From assembly GCA_002343545.1 (NCBI GenBank), contig DDRA01000072.1, positions 29,945 through 42,973 on the forward strand: a stretch of 13,029 nt of DNA. Reading direction: 5' to 3'. Each line of letters starts with the position of its first letter. The stretch's first letter is position 1. The DNA is from Bacteriovoracaceae bacterium UBA2428. Lineage in GTDB: Bacteria; Bdellovibrionota; UBA2428. A model generated the notes under the pieces. The model saw only the letters and a list, made by a program, of their open reading frames with translations, did no database searches and was not told the DNA's origin. Below, one piece after another: positions 1-8,252 of the stretch. The translations under genes were made by a program, and so were the position numbers.

Positions 1-1
1 A

Positions 2-2326
2 TTCGTATCGCGCTGGCTTCAGCGCTTCGGCATCGGGACGCCGCCGCCGGAGTCGGCGCCGCGCGAAGCGCCCGCCATGATGTCGGCCCGTCGGGGCGAC
101 GAAGAAGGCGCCTACCCCCGGACGTCGACGCCCAGCCGCGAAGGAAAACTGCTCGCCCGCACGGAGCCCGTGCTCGAAGTCCTGCGCACGGCGATCGCCC
201 CGCTCCTCGACAAGTCGAGCCTCCTGCGTCCGCAGGCGGTGACCGAACTCTTCGAGGCCTACGGCGCGAGCCTCCGCTTCGAAGCCGCCTACGAGCTGAT
301 TCGTGGCGGAGAACTCGATCTGCGGCAGCGCCCGACGAAGGAACGCGTCCTCGAAAAGACGCTCGAATGGGTCGAACGCGAAGGCGGCGGTCCGTTGCGC
401 GACTGGTTGCGCGAAGAATTCACGCGCGAACGCCCGGCCGAGATCACGGCGGCCCGCCCGCAGATCCTCACGATGTGGCTTAAGGGACTCGAGTTGAGGG
501 GGCCCGTGGCGCCCGAGGAGCGCGCGACGGTGCTCGCGCAACTGCGCAAGCTTTGGATCGCCTACCCGAAGCTCGATCACGCGCGACTCATCCGCGAGAC
601 GGCAGAGCGGATCGGCATCTCGCGGGATTTCAAAGCCCCCACCCTGCCCGACATGACCGTGGAAGAGCTCCTGCTCAAGACGCAAGCCCACGTGCGCGAC
701 ATCGACGGCATCCTGGCGCGCAAGACGATCCAGCGCGTGCTCGAGCTGCCGGCCATCACCCTTTCCCGTGATCGCCACTGGGAGGCGCTGCAGCTCCACA
801 TCCGGGTGCTGCGGATTCTCGATCAACGTCCGCTCATTCCGCCCATCTTGCGCGCCTACACCGAGCGGGGACGTTTCTTGAAGTACGTGCCCGGGGAAGA
901 AGCCCGGGAATTTTACGGACGCATTCTCGATATCGCGCGGCACACCTGGACCTACGACGACTCCGCGAAGGCCTCGGCCCTGCTCGACATCCTCCTCGAA
1001 AAGTCGCCGAAGGACCGGCCGCGCACCCCCGACGGCCAGTTCGCCATGGCGCTCTACATCCGGGCGCGCATCGCGGAGCAGGCCGGCAAGGTTCCCGAGG
1101 CCATCGCGGCGATCGACCGGGCCCTCGAGGTGAAGAAGGCCCTCCCGCAGGAGAACGCGGCCGACCTCGCTTTCCGGCGTTTCCTGCTCTATTTCGACCA
1201 GGCTCAGAAGGGCGCGCGCTCGCCCGCCGAAACGCTCGACGCGCTCGAGACCACGAAGAGCCAGAACCTGACGGCCTTCGATCGCTCCCGTTACCATTTC
1301 TGGGCGGCGCGCGTCGCCGAGCTCGCCAAGAAGGGCGAAGAGACCAAGAACCAGTTCCGTCTCGCTTACCGAGCCGATCCGAATTCTTTTTACAGCAACC
1401 TCGCCGGCCTCGAGCTGCTCCGCCTGAAGGACAAGCCGAAGGACTGGGAGATCGGCTTCGACGGCGAGATCTCTCGCCCCGAAATCGAAGCGCTCGTCGA
1501 GAAGGCGTCGGGCCGCAAGATCTACTCGGCCCTCGCGCGCGTCTGGCAGTTCGCGCGCGTCGCCGACAAGGCGGGAGTTTCCCGCGCCCTCCCCGAGCTG
1601 GGTCGCGAAGCGGCCGACGAAATCGCGAACGCGAAGCTCTCGTCGAGGGAACGCCGGCAGATCTCCCGCGCCGTGGTCTGGTTGCGCCGCGCGGTCGGCG
1701 ACGCCTACGGTAGCCTACGGACCGCCGAGGTGGCGCGGACGAGTCTCGGGAGCGACTTCGGTCCCGAGGACTTCGCTTCCCTCTACCCTCTCCCGTACTG
1801 GCCCAGCATCCAGGCGGAAGCCGCCACGAACGGCATCGATCCCTGGCTCGTGGCTTCCCTCATCCGGCAGGAAAGCGCCTTCGATCCCGAAGCTCGCTCG
1901 CCGGCCAACGCCCTGGGGTTGATGCAGATGATCCCGCCCGTCGCGCAGGCCGAGGCAAAGAGCCTGGGGCTCGAGGATTTTCATCCCGAGCACCTTTACG
2001 AGCCGGCGACGGCGTTGCGGCTGGGAACCTACCACTTGGGCGGGCTCGTGAAGGGCTTCGATTCGTCCTGGATCTCTTCGATCGCTTCGTACAACGCGGG
2101 TCGCCCGCCGGTGCTAAAGTGGTTGGGCTACTATAAGGACGGCGACGCTTTGGCCTTCGTCGAGCGCATTTCCTACCAGGAAACGCGCAACTACGTGCGA
2201 TCCATCCTGAGGAACTACATCAATTACCAGCGGATCTACGGCAAGGGCGACCTCGCCGTGTCGAACCTCGTCCGACTGCCCGCGCCACCGAAAGAAGCCC
2301 CGCAAGAACCCTTCGTGACGCGTTAG
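2..2326 (+). CDS. slt: Soluble lytic murein transglycosylase (Slt family), 5' end open
   Basis: Cleaves the glycan strands of peptidoglycan in the periplasm, forming 1,6-anhydro-muramyl ends. The C-terminal third is a clear goose-lysozyme-like SLT domain: the catalytic glutamate lies in IRQESAFDP (Glu599 counted from the ATG at 77), followed by ALGLMQMIPP and ASYNAGRPPVLKW. The preceding ~400 residues are alpha-helical with TPR-like repeats (for example around residues 330-480), as expected for the superhelical part of Slt70-type enzymes. The first in-frame ATG pair is at 77, but it has no Shine-Dalgarno and the protein from there has no signal peptide. The frame is open upstream to the window edge, so I annotate a 5'-partial gene whose start and export signal probably lie upstream. 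It ends 28 bases before the hem genes. Function is confident; the start is not. Confidence 0.88.
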   Translation, partial: FVSRWLQRFGIGTPPPESAPREAPAMMSARRGDEEGAYPRTSTPSREGKLLARTEPVLEVLRTAIAPLLDKSSLLRPQAVTELFEAYGASLRFEAAYELIRGGELDLRQRPTKERVLEKTLEWVEREGGGPLRDWLREEFTRERPAEITAARPQILTMWLKGLELRGPVAPEERATVLAQLRKLWIAYPKLDHARLIRETAERIGISRDFKAPTLPDMTVEELLLKTQAHVRDIDGILARKTIQRVLELPAITLSRDRHWEALQLHIRVLRILDQRPLIPPILRAYTERGRFLKYVPGEEAREFYGRILDIARHTWTYDDSAKASALLDILLEKSPKDRPRTPDGQFAMALYIRARIAEQAGKVPEAIAAIDRALEVKKALPQENAADLAFRRFLLYFDQAQKGARSPAETLDALETTKSQNLTAFDRSRYHFWAARVAELAKKGEETKNQFRLAYRADPNSFYSNLAGLELLRLKDKPKDWEIGFDGEISRPEIEALVEKASGRKIYSALARVWQFARVADKAGVSRALPELGREAADEIANAKLSSRERRQISRAVVWLRRAVGDAYGSLRTAEVARTSLGSDFGPEDFASLYPLPYWPSIQAEAATNGIDPWLVASLIRQESAFDPEARSPANALGLMQMIPPVAQAEAKSLGLEDFHPEHLYEPATALRLGTYHLGGLVKGFDSSWISSIASYNAGRPPVLKWLGYYKDGDALAFVERISYQETRNYVRSILRNYINYQRIYGKGDLAVSNLVRLPAPPKEAPQEPFVTR

Positions 2327-2354
2327 CTTCGAGCTGCTACGCTCGGTCGCGCTT

Positions 2355-3905
2355 ATGGGAACGGATCGTCTCGTCATCGCCGCTCGCCGCTCGGATTTGG
2401 CGCGCTACCAAGCGTACCGCGTCGGCGAGGCCTTGATGTCCAAGCACCCCGGATTGAAGGTCGAGTACGCGTTCCGCGAATCGCTGGGCGACAAGAACCA
2501 GCACGATCCGCTTTGGAAGATGCCCGAGCGCGGGGTCTTTACCGAGGACTTCGTCGAGGACCTCGAAACGGGTCGCTGCGATCTCGTCGTTCACTCCTGG
2601 AAAGATCTGCCGGTCGCCGAGCGCGTCGGCACCGAGATCATCGCCACGCTGCCTCGCGCGGACGTGCGGGATCTCCTGCTCCTGAAGCCGGCGCGCTTCG
2701 AGGACGTGCGGGCGGGCCGGGCTCCCTTCGAGATCCTTTCGTCTTCTCCCCGCCGCGCTTATAATTTGGCGAGCGCCCTGCCCCGCCTCCTGCCCGGGGT
2801 CTCCGAGCGCTCCCCGGACTTTCGCTCCATCCGCGGGAACATCCCCACGCGGCTCGAAAAATTCCTCGGCGACGACGCCGCGGTCGGGCTCGTACTCGCG
2901 AAGGCCGCCTTGGATCGCCTGCTCACCGCGCCCGAAGGGGAATTCGCGGAGCTGCAGGCGCGCCTGCGTGCTTCCTTGCGCGGCCTGCGCTTCGTCGTTC
3001 TGCCGGTCGCGCTGGACCCGCCGGCCGCGGCCCAGGGTGCGCTCGCCGTGGAAGCCAAGCGCGGCCGCGCCGAGCTGCGCGCGCTTTGGGACGGCCTCCA
3101 TTGCGCGGACACCTTCGAGTGCGTGCAGGAAGAGCGCCGCATCCTCGCGAGCCACGGCGGCGGCTGCCACCAGAAGATCGGCGTGCACGTGGCGAAGCTG
3201 CGCGGGCACCGCTTCGAAGTTTTGAAGGGCCTGACCGAAGCCGGCGTGCGCCTGGACGAGCGGCGCTTGGAGCGCAAGATCTCGTTCGAGGCGCCCACGG
3301 GTTGGTCCGAGGTGTTTCCGCGCCCCGACGAGCGGTCGGGCTTCGGCTTTGAGCGTCGCCCGCTCGAAGCGCCGAAGGCCGGCGAAGCGGAAGCGCTCTA
3401 CGTCTCGAAGGCCGAGGCCTGGAGGCCCGAGCTCGCGTCGGCGGAACAGGTCGTCTGGACGGCGGGGCTCGAAACCTGGACGAAGCTCGTCGCGCGCGGG
3501 GTCTTCGTTTCGGGATCCGACGAAGGGCTCGGTGAGCGGCTTCCGCTTCTGCCGTGGCGCCCCGAGCTCGCCTGGCGCAAGCTGAGCCACGCCGAAGCGC
3601 CTTCCCGTTCGGAGCTGCCTCTGCGCGCGACTTACTCGCTCCTTCCGGTGGGCACCGTGCCCGAGCTCGCGTCGCGCCGCTTTTTCTTTTGGGCGAGCGC
3701 TTCTTTGTTCGAGCGAGCGCGCGCCGCGAACCCGACGCTCGCCGCGCGCGGCGTTCACGCTTGCGGCCCCGGGCACACGGCCGACGCCCTCGCGGCGGCC
3801 GGGGTTTCGGCGGATCGATTGTGGATTTGTCTCGGTTACGAGGATTGGTCGAAGGAACTCGGACTGGAAGCGGACTCGCGGCGCGAGACCGCCTCCGTGC
3901 CCTGA
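2355..3905 (+). CDS. hemC: Hydroxymethylbilane synthase fused to a compact uroporphyrinogen-III synthase-like domain
   Basis: Residues 1 to about 315 are porphobilinogen deaminase, which polymerises four porphobilinogens into hydroxymethylbilane in the cytoplasm. The key residues are present: Arg11-Arg12 in ARRSDLA, Asp84 in HSWKDLP, Arg133-Arg134 in SSPRR, Arg160 and Arg166 in IRGNIPTR, and Cys271 in GGGCHQKIG, the attachment site of the dipyrromethane cofactor. Residues ~345-516 resemble the later part of HemD, which cyclises the product to uroporphyrinogen III: VVWTAGLETW, then a TYSLLPVG segment, then the ACGPGHTADALAAAG motif near residue 470. This HemD part is about 170 residues, against the usual ~250, and the first lobe looks reduced. 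HemC-HemD fusions have precedent in Leptospira. No Shine-Dalgarno is visible before the ATG. It lies 28 bases after slt and 18 bases before hemE. Confidence 0.88.
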   Translation: MGTDRLVIAARRSDLARYQAYRVGEALMSKHPGLKVEYAFRESLGDKNQHDPLWKMPERGVFTEDFVEDLETGRCDLVVHSWKDLPVAERVGTEIIATLPRADVRDLLLLKPARFEDVRAGRAPFEILSSSPRRAYNLASALPRLLPGVSERSPDFRSIRGNIPTRLEKFLGDDAAVGLVLAKAALDRLLTAPEGEFAELQARLRASLRGLRFVVLPVALDPPAAAQGALAVEAKRGRAELRALWDGLHCADTFECVQEERRILASHGGGCHQKIGVHVAKLRGHRFEVLKGLTEAGVRLDERRLERKISFEAPTGWSEVFPRPDERSGFGFERRPLEAPKAGEAEALYVSKAEAWRPELASAEQVVWTAGLETWTKLVARGVFVSGSDEGLGERLPLLPWRPELAWRKLSHAEAPSRSELPLRATYSLLPVGTVPELASRRFFFWASASLFERARAANPTLAARGVHACGPGHTADALAAAGVSADRLWICLGYEDWSKELGLEADSRRETASVP

Positions 3906-3923
3906 GGATCATGTAGGAGAATG

Positions 3924-4952
3924 ATGGAAGACACGAAGTTTTCGAAGGCCCTTTCCCGTCGGGTTCAGAACGTTCCGCCGATCTGGTTCATGCGCCAGGC
4001 GGGTCGTTACCACGCGCATTACCGCGCGATCCGCGAGAAGCACAGCTTCATGGACCTCTGCAAAGTTCCCGAGCTCGCGACCGAAGTCACGATGGGGCCT
4101 ATCCAAGACTTCGACTTCGACGCCGCGATCCTCTTCAGCGACATCCTCTTTCCGCTCGAAGGCTTCGGCATGGGGCTCGAGTACACGGACGAGGGTCCTC
4201 GCCTCGGCTGGCATCTGCGCGCGGCCGAGGATCTGAAGCGCCTGCGCCCGACCGCGGACGTCGTCGCCTCGCTCGCTTTCCAGGCCGCCGCCCTCCGCCA
4301 GATCCGCGAGCGTCTGCCGCGCGAGAAGGCGCTGCTCGGATTCGTGGGCGGTCCCTGGACGCTCTTCTCCTACGCCGTGCAGGGGCGCCACGAAGGTGGC
4401 CTGCTGGAAGCCAAGCGCCGTCTCAATCTCTTCGCGAGTTTCGCCGAGCACCTCGTTCCCGTCCTCGAGGCGAACATCCGGCTCCAGCTCGACGCGGGCG
4501 CGGACATCGTCATGATCTTCGACACGGCGGCCGGCGAGCTGAGCTCGGAAGCCTTTCGTGAGCGCATCGTTCCGGTGCTGCGCGGTCTCGCCGATCGCTT
4601 TCCGGGGCGTCTCGGTTACTACTCGCGCGGCACGGGTCCCGATCACCTTCGCGACGAGCGAGTTTTGCTGGCCCCCTGGGCCGGGATGGGAGTCGACCAT
4701 CGGTGGGCGATGGGGTCCGCGCTCGGACTTCGCCGCGAGGGTTTTATCCAAGGCAACTTCGACCAGACGCTCCTGCACATGGAGCCCGCGGACTTCGAAG
4801 CCGAGCTGCTCAAGTGGCTCGCGCCCCTGGAGCGCTTGGGCGCCGCGGGACGCGCGGGTTGGGTCTGCGGACTCGGTCACGGCGTCTTGCCGAAGACGCC
4901 GGAGCGCAACGTAAAACGCTTCGTCGAGATCGTGCGCGAACGTCTCGCCTAA
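3924..4952 (+). CDS. hemE: Uroporphyrinogen decarboxylase
   Basis: Decarboxylates the four acetate side chains of uroporphyrinogen III to give coproporphyrinogen III in the cytoplasm, with no cofactor. The 342-residue product has normal family length. It carries the signature FMRQAGRYHAHYRAIR (Arg24, Arg28), the catalytic aspartate in ILFSDIL (Asp73), the GPWTLFSYAVQG substrate loop (Tyr150) and the C-terminal GLGHGVLPKTPERNV (His319). Two ATGs lie in tandem at 3921 and 3924. AGGAG at 3915-3919 is one base from the first and four from the second, so I chose the second. It follows hemC-hemD by 18 bases and precedes the oxidase by 10 bases, so co-transcription is likely. No unusual residue was seen. 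Confidence 0.96.
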   Translation: MEDTKFSKALSRRVQNVPPIWFMRQAGRYHAHYRAIREKHSFMDLCKVPELATEVTMGPIQDFDFDAAILFSDILFPLEGFGMGLEYTDEGPRLGWHLRAAEDLKRLRPTADVVASLAFQAAALRQIRERLPREKALLGFVGGPWTLFSYAVQGRHEGGLLEAKRRLNLFASFAEHLVPVLEANIRLQLDAGADIVMIFDTAAGELSSEAFRERIVPVLRGLADRFPGRLGYYSRGTGPDHLRDERVLLAPWAGMGVDHRWAMGSALGLRREGFIQGNFDQTLLHMEPADFEAELLKWLAPLERLGAAGRAGWVCGLGHGVLPKTPERNVKRFVEIVRERLA

Positions 4953-4962
4953 GGCGAAGCCG

Positions 4963-6198
4963 ATGACGAAGGTTTCTCCGCGCAAGGTCCGCGTGATCGG
5001 CGCGGGATTTTCGGGGCTGCTCGCGGCCCATTACTTGCGGAATCGCGGCTTCGAGGTCGAAGTCTTCGAGGCCGAGGCGCGTTCGGGCGGGCTGCTGCAG
5101 ACGCATCGCCTGCCTTGGGGGCTCGCCGAGACGGCCGCGAACGGATTCCTCGCGAACCTCGAGATCGAGTCGGTGGCCGACGCGGTCGGCTGCGAGCTCG
5201 AGCCCGCGCGCCGCGCGAGCCGACGGCGCTTCTTCTTTCGCGCGGGTCGTGCGCGGCAGTGGCCTTTTCGTTTTTTCGAAGGCGTCGGCGTGATCGTTCG
5301 GCTTTTCTTCGCGTGGATCTTCCGCTTTCTCGCGCCGATCGAAGGCGAGAGCGTGGCGACCTGGGGGCGTCGCGTCGGCGGACCCGCTTTCGTGCGCTGG
5401 TTGCTGGCGCCCGCGCTGTCGGGCATCTACGCGGCGGCGCCCGAAAGACTGTCGGCGCCGCTCCTGCTCCGGCGCTTCTTCGGACAGAAGTTCAAGGCCC
5501 CCAAGCGGGGTCGCTTGCGCGGTCTCGTCGCGCCCCGCCACGGCATGGGAGATTTCGTCGCGAAGCTCGAGGCTTCGCTTCGCGCCCGTGACGTCGCGTT
5601 TCGCTTCGGCCGCGGCGTCACGGCGGCGGAGGCCCAAGGCTGGGCCGCCGCGGGCGGCGTCGTTTGGGCCGTACCGCTGCCCGCCGCGGTCGACGCGCTG
5701 ACGACCTTGTCGCCCGTCCTGGCCGCGGCCCTCGGACGCGTCGGCCGCATCGGTCTCGTGAGCGTGACCGCGTTCTTCGACCCCCGCCCCTCGGACCTGC
5801 GCGGCTTCGGCTGCCTCTTTCCCCGGGGCGAGGGCGTGGTCGCGCTCGGCGCGCTCTTCAACGCCGAGATCTTCGAAGGTCGCGGGGAGCTTCGCTCGGA
5901 GACTTGGATCTACTCCCACGCCGACGTTCCGCGCGACGACGCGATCGTCGTGGAGCAGCTCGCCGCGGATCGCCTTCGGCTCGGCGGCGCGACGAAGGCC
6001 GCGCCCCTCGGCGTGCGGGTCCAACGCTGGCCCTTCGCGCTGCCCGTTTACGACGAAGCCTTGGCGGCCGCGCTCGCGCGCCCGGAGTGGGCGAGTCTTG
6101 AGCGCGCGGGGCATTATTTTGTCGGAAACTATCGGGGTTCGCTCGGGCTCTCCCGCCTCATCGGCGCCGTTCGTGCTACCGTGGAAGCTATCGCATGA
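4963..6198 (+). CDS. hemY: FAD-dependent protoporphyrinogen oxidase (HemY/HemG type)
   Basis: Oxidises protoporphyrinogen IX to protoporphyrin IX, or coproporphyrinogen in the coproporphyrin-dependent route. Seen: an N-terminal Rossmann dinucleotide fold with GAGFSG at residues 13-18 and the ribose-binding acid at the end of the second strand (VEVFEAE). Further on are the family GGLLQTHRLPWGLAE region, a hydrophobic aromatic segment around residues 98-125 that could sit against the membrane, and the C-terminal FAD/substrate motif VGNYRGSLGLSRLIGAV. At 411 residues it is somewhat shorter than the usual ~450-480. The family normally passes electrons to O2, which suggests aerobic haem synthesis. 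The start has AAGG at 4951-4954 eight bases upstream. Its TGA overlaps the hemH ATG in an ATGA junction, so translation is probably coupled. Confidence 0.9.
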   Translation: MTKVSPRKVRVIGAGFSGLLAAHYLRNRGFEVEVFEAEARSGGLLQTHRLPWGLAETAANGFLANLEIESVADAVGCELEPARRASRRRFFFRAGRARQWPFRFFEGVGVIVRLFFAWIFRFLAPIEGESVATWGRRVGGPAFVRWLLAPALSGIYAAAPERLSAPLLLRRFFGQKFKAPKRGRLRGLVAPRHGMGDFVAKLEASLRARDVAFRFGRGVTAAEAQGWAAAGGVVWAVPLPAAVDALTTLSPVLAAALGRVGRIGLVSVTAFFDPRPSDLRGFGCLFPRGEGVVALGALFNAEIFEGRGELRSETWIYSHADVPRDDAIVVEQLAADRLRLGGATKAAPLGVRVQRWPFALPVYDEALAAALARPEWASLERAGHYFVGNYRGSLGLSRLIGAVRATVEAIA

Positions 6199-7220
6199 AG
6201 ACGGCCTTGCTGCTCGTGAACCTGGGGACCCCGGCCTCGACCAAAACGCGTGACGTCCGCGCTTACCTGCGGGAGTTCCTCTCGGATCCCTACGTCCTGG
6301 ACATTCCGGCCCTCGCGCGCTGGCTGCTACTGAATTTCGTGATTTTGCCATTGCGCCCCCGGCGTTCGGGCAAGCTCTACCAGAAGATCTGGACCGAGCG
6401 CGGCTCTCCCCTCTTGTTTCATTCCGAGGACCTTCGCGATAAGGTCGCTTCCATCCTGGGACCGAAGACGCCGGTGCGCTTGGCGATGCGCTACGGCGAG
6501 CCCGCCTTCGCGAAGGTGCTCTCCGAGCTGCAGGCCGAAGGCGTCGAGCGCCTGCTCGTCTTTCCGCTTTATCCGCAGTACGCGCTTTCTTCGACCGAGA
6601 CGGCGAAGGCGCGCGTGCTCGAAGTTTTGGGCGAGCTCGGATGGCAGCCCAAGCTCCAGTGGCTCGCGCCCTTCCATTCCGAGCCCGAGTACATCGAATG
6701 CCTCGCGCGCAGTTTCCGCGAAGGCCTTTCGGCCGAAGGCTTCTCGCACGTTCTCTTCGGGTTTCACGGTTTGCCCGAACGGCACGTCAAGAAGACCGAC
6801 CCCACCGGGCAGCACTGTCTCAAGTCGCCCAGCTGTTGCGACGTCGCCTGCGGCGCGAACAAAGATTGCTACCGCGCCCAGTGCTTTTCCACGGCCCGCC
6901 TGCTCGCCCAGCGACTCGGGTTGCGCCCGGCGCAATACACCGTGGCCTTCCAATCGCGGCTCGGGCGGGATCCTTGGATCAAACCCTATATGGAGGAAGT
7001 CGTGCGGGATCTCGGCAAAGATAAGGTCAAGAATCTCGTCGCCATCTGTCCGGCCTTCACGGCGGATTGCCTGGAGACTTTGGAAGAGACGAAGTTACAG
7101 ATCGGCGGGGAGTTCTTGAAGGCGGGCGGCACCCGCTTCGATTACGTGCCGTGCTTGAACTCGCGCGACGACTGGGCCGCCTTCCTGGCTTCGAAGGCGA
7201 CCCGTATGATGCAAGACTAA
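6195..7220 (+). CDS. hemH: Ferrochelatase with an internal cysteine-rich (probable [2Fe-2S]) insert
   Basis: Inserts Fe2+ into protoporphyrin IX, the last step of protohaem synthesis, at the inner face of the cytoplasmic membrane. Family motifs are clear: LLVNLGTP at the N-terminus, FPLYPQYALSST in the middle, the metal-binding FGFHGLPERH (His191) and AFTADCLETLEE (Glu294). Between His191 and the conserved STARLLAQRLGL helix is an insert with six cysteines (208, 214, 215, 219, 225, 230), absent from the E. coli enzyme. A ferrochelatase class with four cysteines in an internal segment of about 20 residues binding [2Fe-2S], as in Myxococcus xanthus, is known and this looks like a member. It is translationally coupled to the oxidase by a 4-base overlap and is the last gene of the operon. 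It converges with the next gene with only 12 bases between stops. Confidence 0.95.
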   Translation: MKTALLLVNLGTPASTKTRDVRAYLREFLSDPYVLDIPALARWLLLNFVILPLRPRRSGKLYQKIWTERGSPLLFHSEDLRDKVASILGPKTPVRLAMRYGEPAFAKVLSELQAEGVERLLVFPLYPQYALSSTETAKARVLEVLGELGWQPKLQWLAPFHSEPEYIECLARSFREGLSAEGFSHVLFGFHGLPERHVKKTDPTGQHCLKSPSCCDVACGANKDCYRAQCFSTARLLAQRLGLRPAQYTVAFQSRLGRDPWIKPYMEEVVRDLGKDKVKNLVAICPAFTADCLETLEETKLQIGGEFLKAGGTRFDYVPCLNSRDDWAAFLASKATRMMQD

Positions 7221-7232
7221 GAACGCGGGCCG

Positions 7233-7652
7233 CTACTTCTCGAGGCGACACTCGATCGGGGCGTCGTCCTTCGAAACGCAGGTCACCGACACTTCGGTCG
7301 ATTGGGTCAGCTGGCGGGAGTCGTCGCCGTTGTAGTATTCCGCGGTCACGACGACCGTGGCTTTGTACTTGGCCGTCGCCGTGACGGACGGGGCGTCGCA
7401 AGGCAAGCTCGCTTCGACGCTGTCTTCCTTGGCGCTCACGAGACGGAGCACGATCTGAGTGTCGACGCTCGAATTGCTCGACGTCAGGGAAGCGATCGCT
7501 TCGTCGACCACTCGCTTGAGGGCGGAACCCTCGCGCGCGATTTCGTTTTCGACCACTTGGGTCGCGGCGGCTTCGAAGTCCGCGGGGCCGGCCGCAGCCC
7601 GGAGGGTCGACATCACGAGGGTCGTGAGCAAGGCGAAACGAAGCGATGGCAT
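7233..7652 (-). CDS. Small exported protein of unknown function
   Basis: A 139-residue protein I do not recognise. It begins with a plausible Sec signal peptide (MPSLRFALLTTLVMSTLRAAA, cleavage likely after residue 21). The mature part has a helical, charged segment (residues ~25-56) and then a beta-rich, Ser/Thr/Val-rich part with three cysteines (85, 125, 135), suitable for a periplasmic disulphide. The start is supported by AAAGGAG at 7668-7662, nine bases upstream. Residues 28-52 share the pattern AAA, then N-E, R, G-S, V and A at identical spacing with residues 51-75 of the exported protein encoded next to it on the same strand, suggesting diverged paralogues. It ends facing hemH with no terminator visible between them. 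It is probably a real gene because it has a signal peptide, a ribosome site and a coherent composition. Confidence 0.72.
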   Translation of the reverse strand: MPSLRFALLTTLVMSTLRAAAGPADFEAAATQVVENEIAREGSALKRVVDEAIASLTSSNSSVDTQIVLRLVSAKEDSVEASLPCDAPSVTATAKYKATVVVTAEYYNGDDSRQLTQSTEVSVTCVSKDDAPIECRLEK

Positions 7653-7750
7653 GGCGAGAGTCTCCTTTGATCGTGGCGCGACTTTGCGCCGTCGACCTTA
7701 AAGCAAGAGCGAGACCCGCCCGTCGAGACCCGTATTTTCAGGATTTTATC

Positions 7751-7782
7751 AAGAAAAGGGGTGTTCACGGCGTGAACACCCC
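7751..7782 (-). terminator. Rho-independent terminator of the exported-protein gene at 7798-8241
   Basis: A perfect 11-base-pair inverted repeat (7758-7768 with 7772-7782) encloses a 3-base loop. Read on the minus strand, the hairpin is followed directly by TTTTCTT and lies 15 bases after the TGA of the upstream minus-strand gene. On the plus strand the stem is followed by GC-rich sequence, so it should act only on minus-strand transcripts. It separates the two exported-protein genes, so the gene at 7233-7652 presumably has its own promoter. Confidence 0.88.
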
Positions 7783-7797
7783 CGCGCGCAAAGGGGC

Positions 7798-8241
7798 TCA
7801 GGGAATGAGGAAGTTCAGGTCGACCTGGTTGCCGGCCGAGCAGGCGGAGTTCGAGCAGCTGACCGCGAAGCCGAGCAGCGGCTTCACTTGCGAGCCCTCG
7901 GTGTGCGATTCCTTCACGCTGACGACGGCCAGGAAGTGGCGGGTCGCCGAGCCTTCTTCGCCGACTTCGACGACGCGCACGGCGGTTCCGAGAAAGCGTC
8001 CGCCCGCGCCTTCGCGCGCTTTCGCCACGAGGGCCGCGATGGGGGAACCCTTGCGGCGGGTCTCGTTCAGGGCGAAGTCCTTGGCCGCGGCCGCGACTTT
8101 CGGCGGCGTCGGCGGGGGGACCGAACGGGGATCGTTTACGTTCGCCTCCGAACGCGGCTCCGCTTCGGACGGAAGCGGCGGGTTCGCGAGGGCAAGCGTC
8201 GAAGCGAGGGAAACGGCGAGCGTCACGGCGCGAATAAGCAA
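7798..8241 (-). CDS. Small exported protein of unknown function, probable paralogue of its neighbour
   Basis: A 147-residue protein I do not recognise. From the TTG start it opens with a textbook signal peptide (MLIRAVTLAVSLASTLALA, cleavage after the ALA at 17-19). A proline-rich linker (residues ~20-48) and a C-terminal domain with two nearby cysteines (129 and 134) follow. The frame also has an ATG at 8280, but that ATG overlaps a TAGAAT box and lacks a ribosome site, and using it would put 13 extra residues before the signal peptide. AAGGAGG at 8252-8246 lies four bases before the TTG, which decides the start. Residues 51-75 resemble residues 28-52 of the exported protein at 7233-7652 (AAA, N-E, R, G-S, V, A in register). 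A strong terminator follows the stop, so the gene is likely monocistronic. Periplasmic location is inferred; the function is unknown. Confidence 0.72.
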   Translation of the reverse strand: MLIRAVTLAVSLASTLALANPPLPSEAEPRSEANVNDPRSVPPPTPPKVAAAAKDFALNETRRKGSPIAALVAKAREGAGGRFLGTAVRVVEVGEEGSATRHFLAVVSVKESHTEGSQVKPLLGFAVSCSNSACSAGNQVDLNFLIP

Positions 8242-8245
8242 GTGG

Positions 8246-8252
8246 CCTCCTT
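8246..8252 (-). promoter_or_regulatory. Ribosome binding site selecting a TTG start
   Basis: The minus strand reads AAGGAGG here, full complementarity to the anti-Shine-Dalgarno, four bases before TTG at 8241. It lies inside the frame that the alternative ATG at 8280 would translate, which argues that translation starts at the TTG. Confidence 0.7.

Noticed and set aside
2337..3776. A 479-codon minus-strand open frame opposite hemC-hemD
   Set aside because: Antisense shadow; the plus strand carries recognisable HMBS motifs over the same bases.
3909..4985. A 358-codon minus-strand open frame opposite hemE
   Set aside because: Antisense shadow of a full-length, motif-complete hemE.
4810..6351. 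A 513-codon minus-strand open frame opposite the hemY-type oxidase
   Set aside because: Arg/Glu/Gly-rich antisense shadow of clear plus-strand genes with no recognisable domain.
7758..7782. The perfect GTTCAC/GTGAAC palindrome as a regulator operator
   Set aside because: Its position just after a stop codon and the minus-strand T-run explain it better as an intrinsic terminator.
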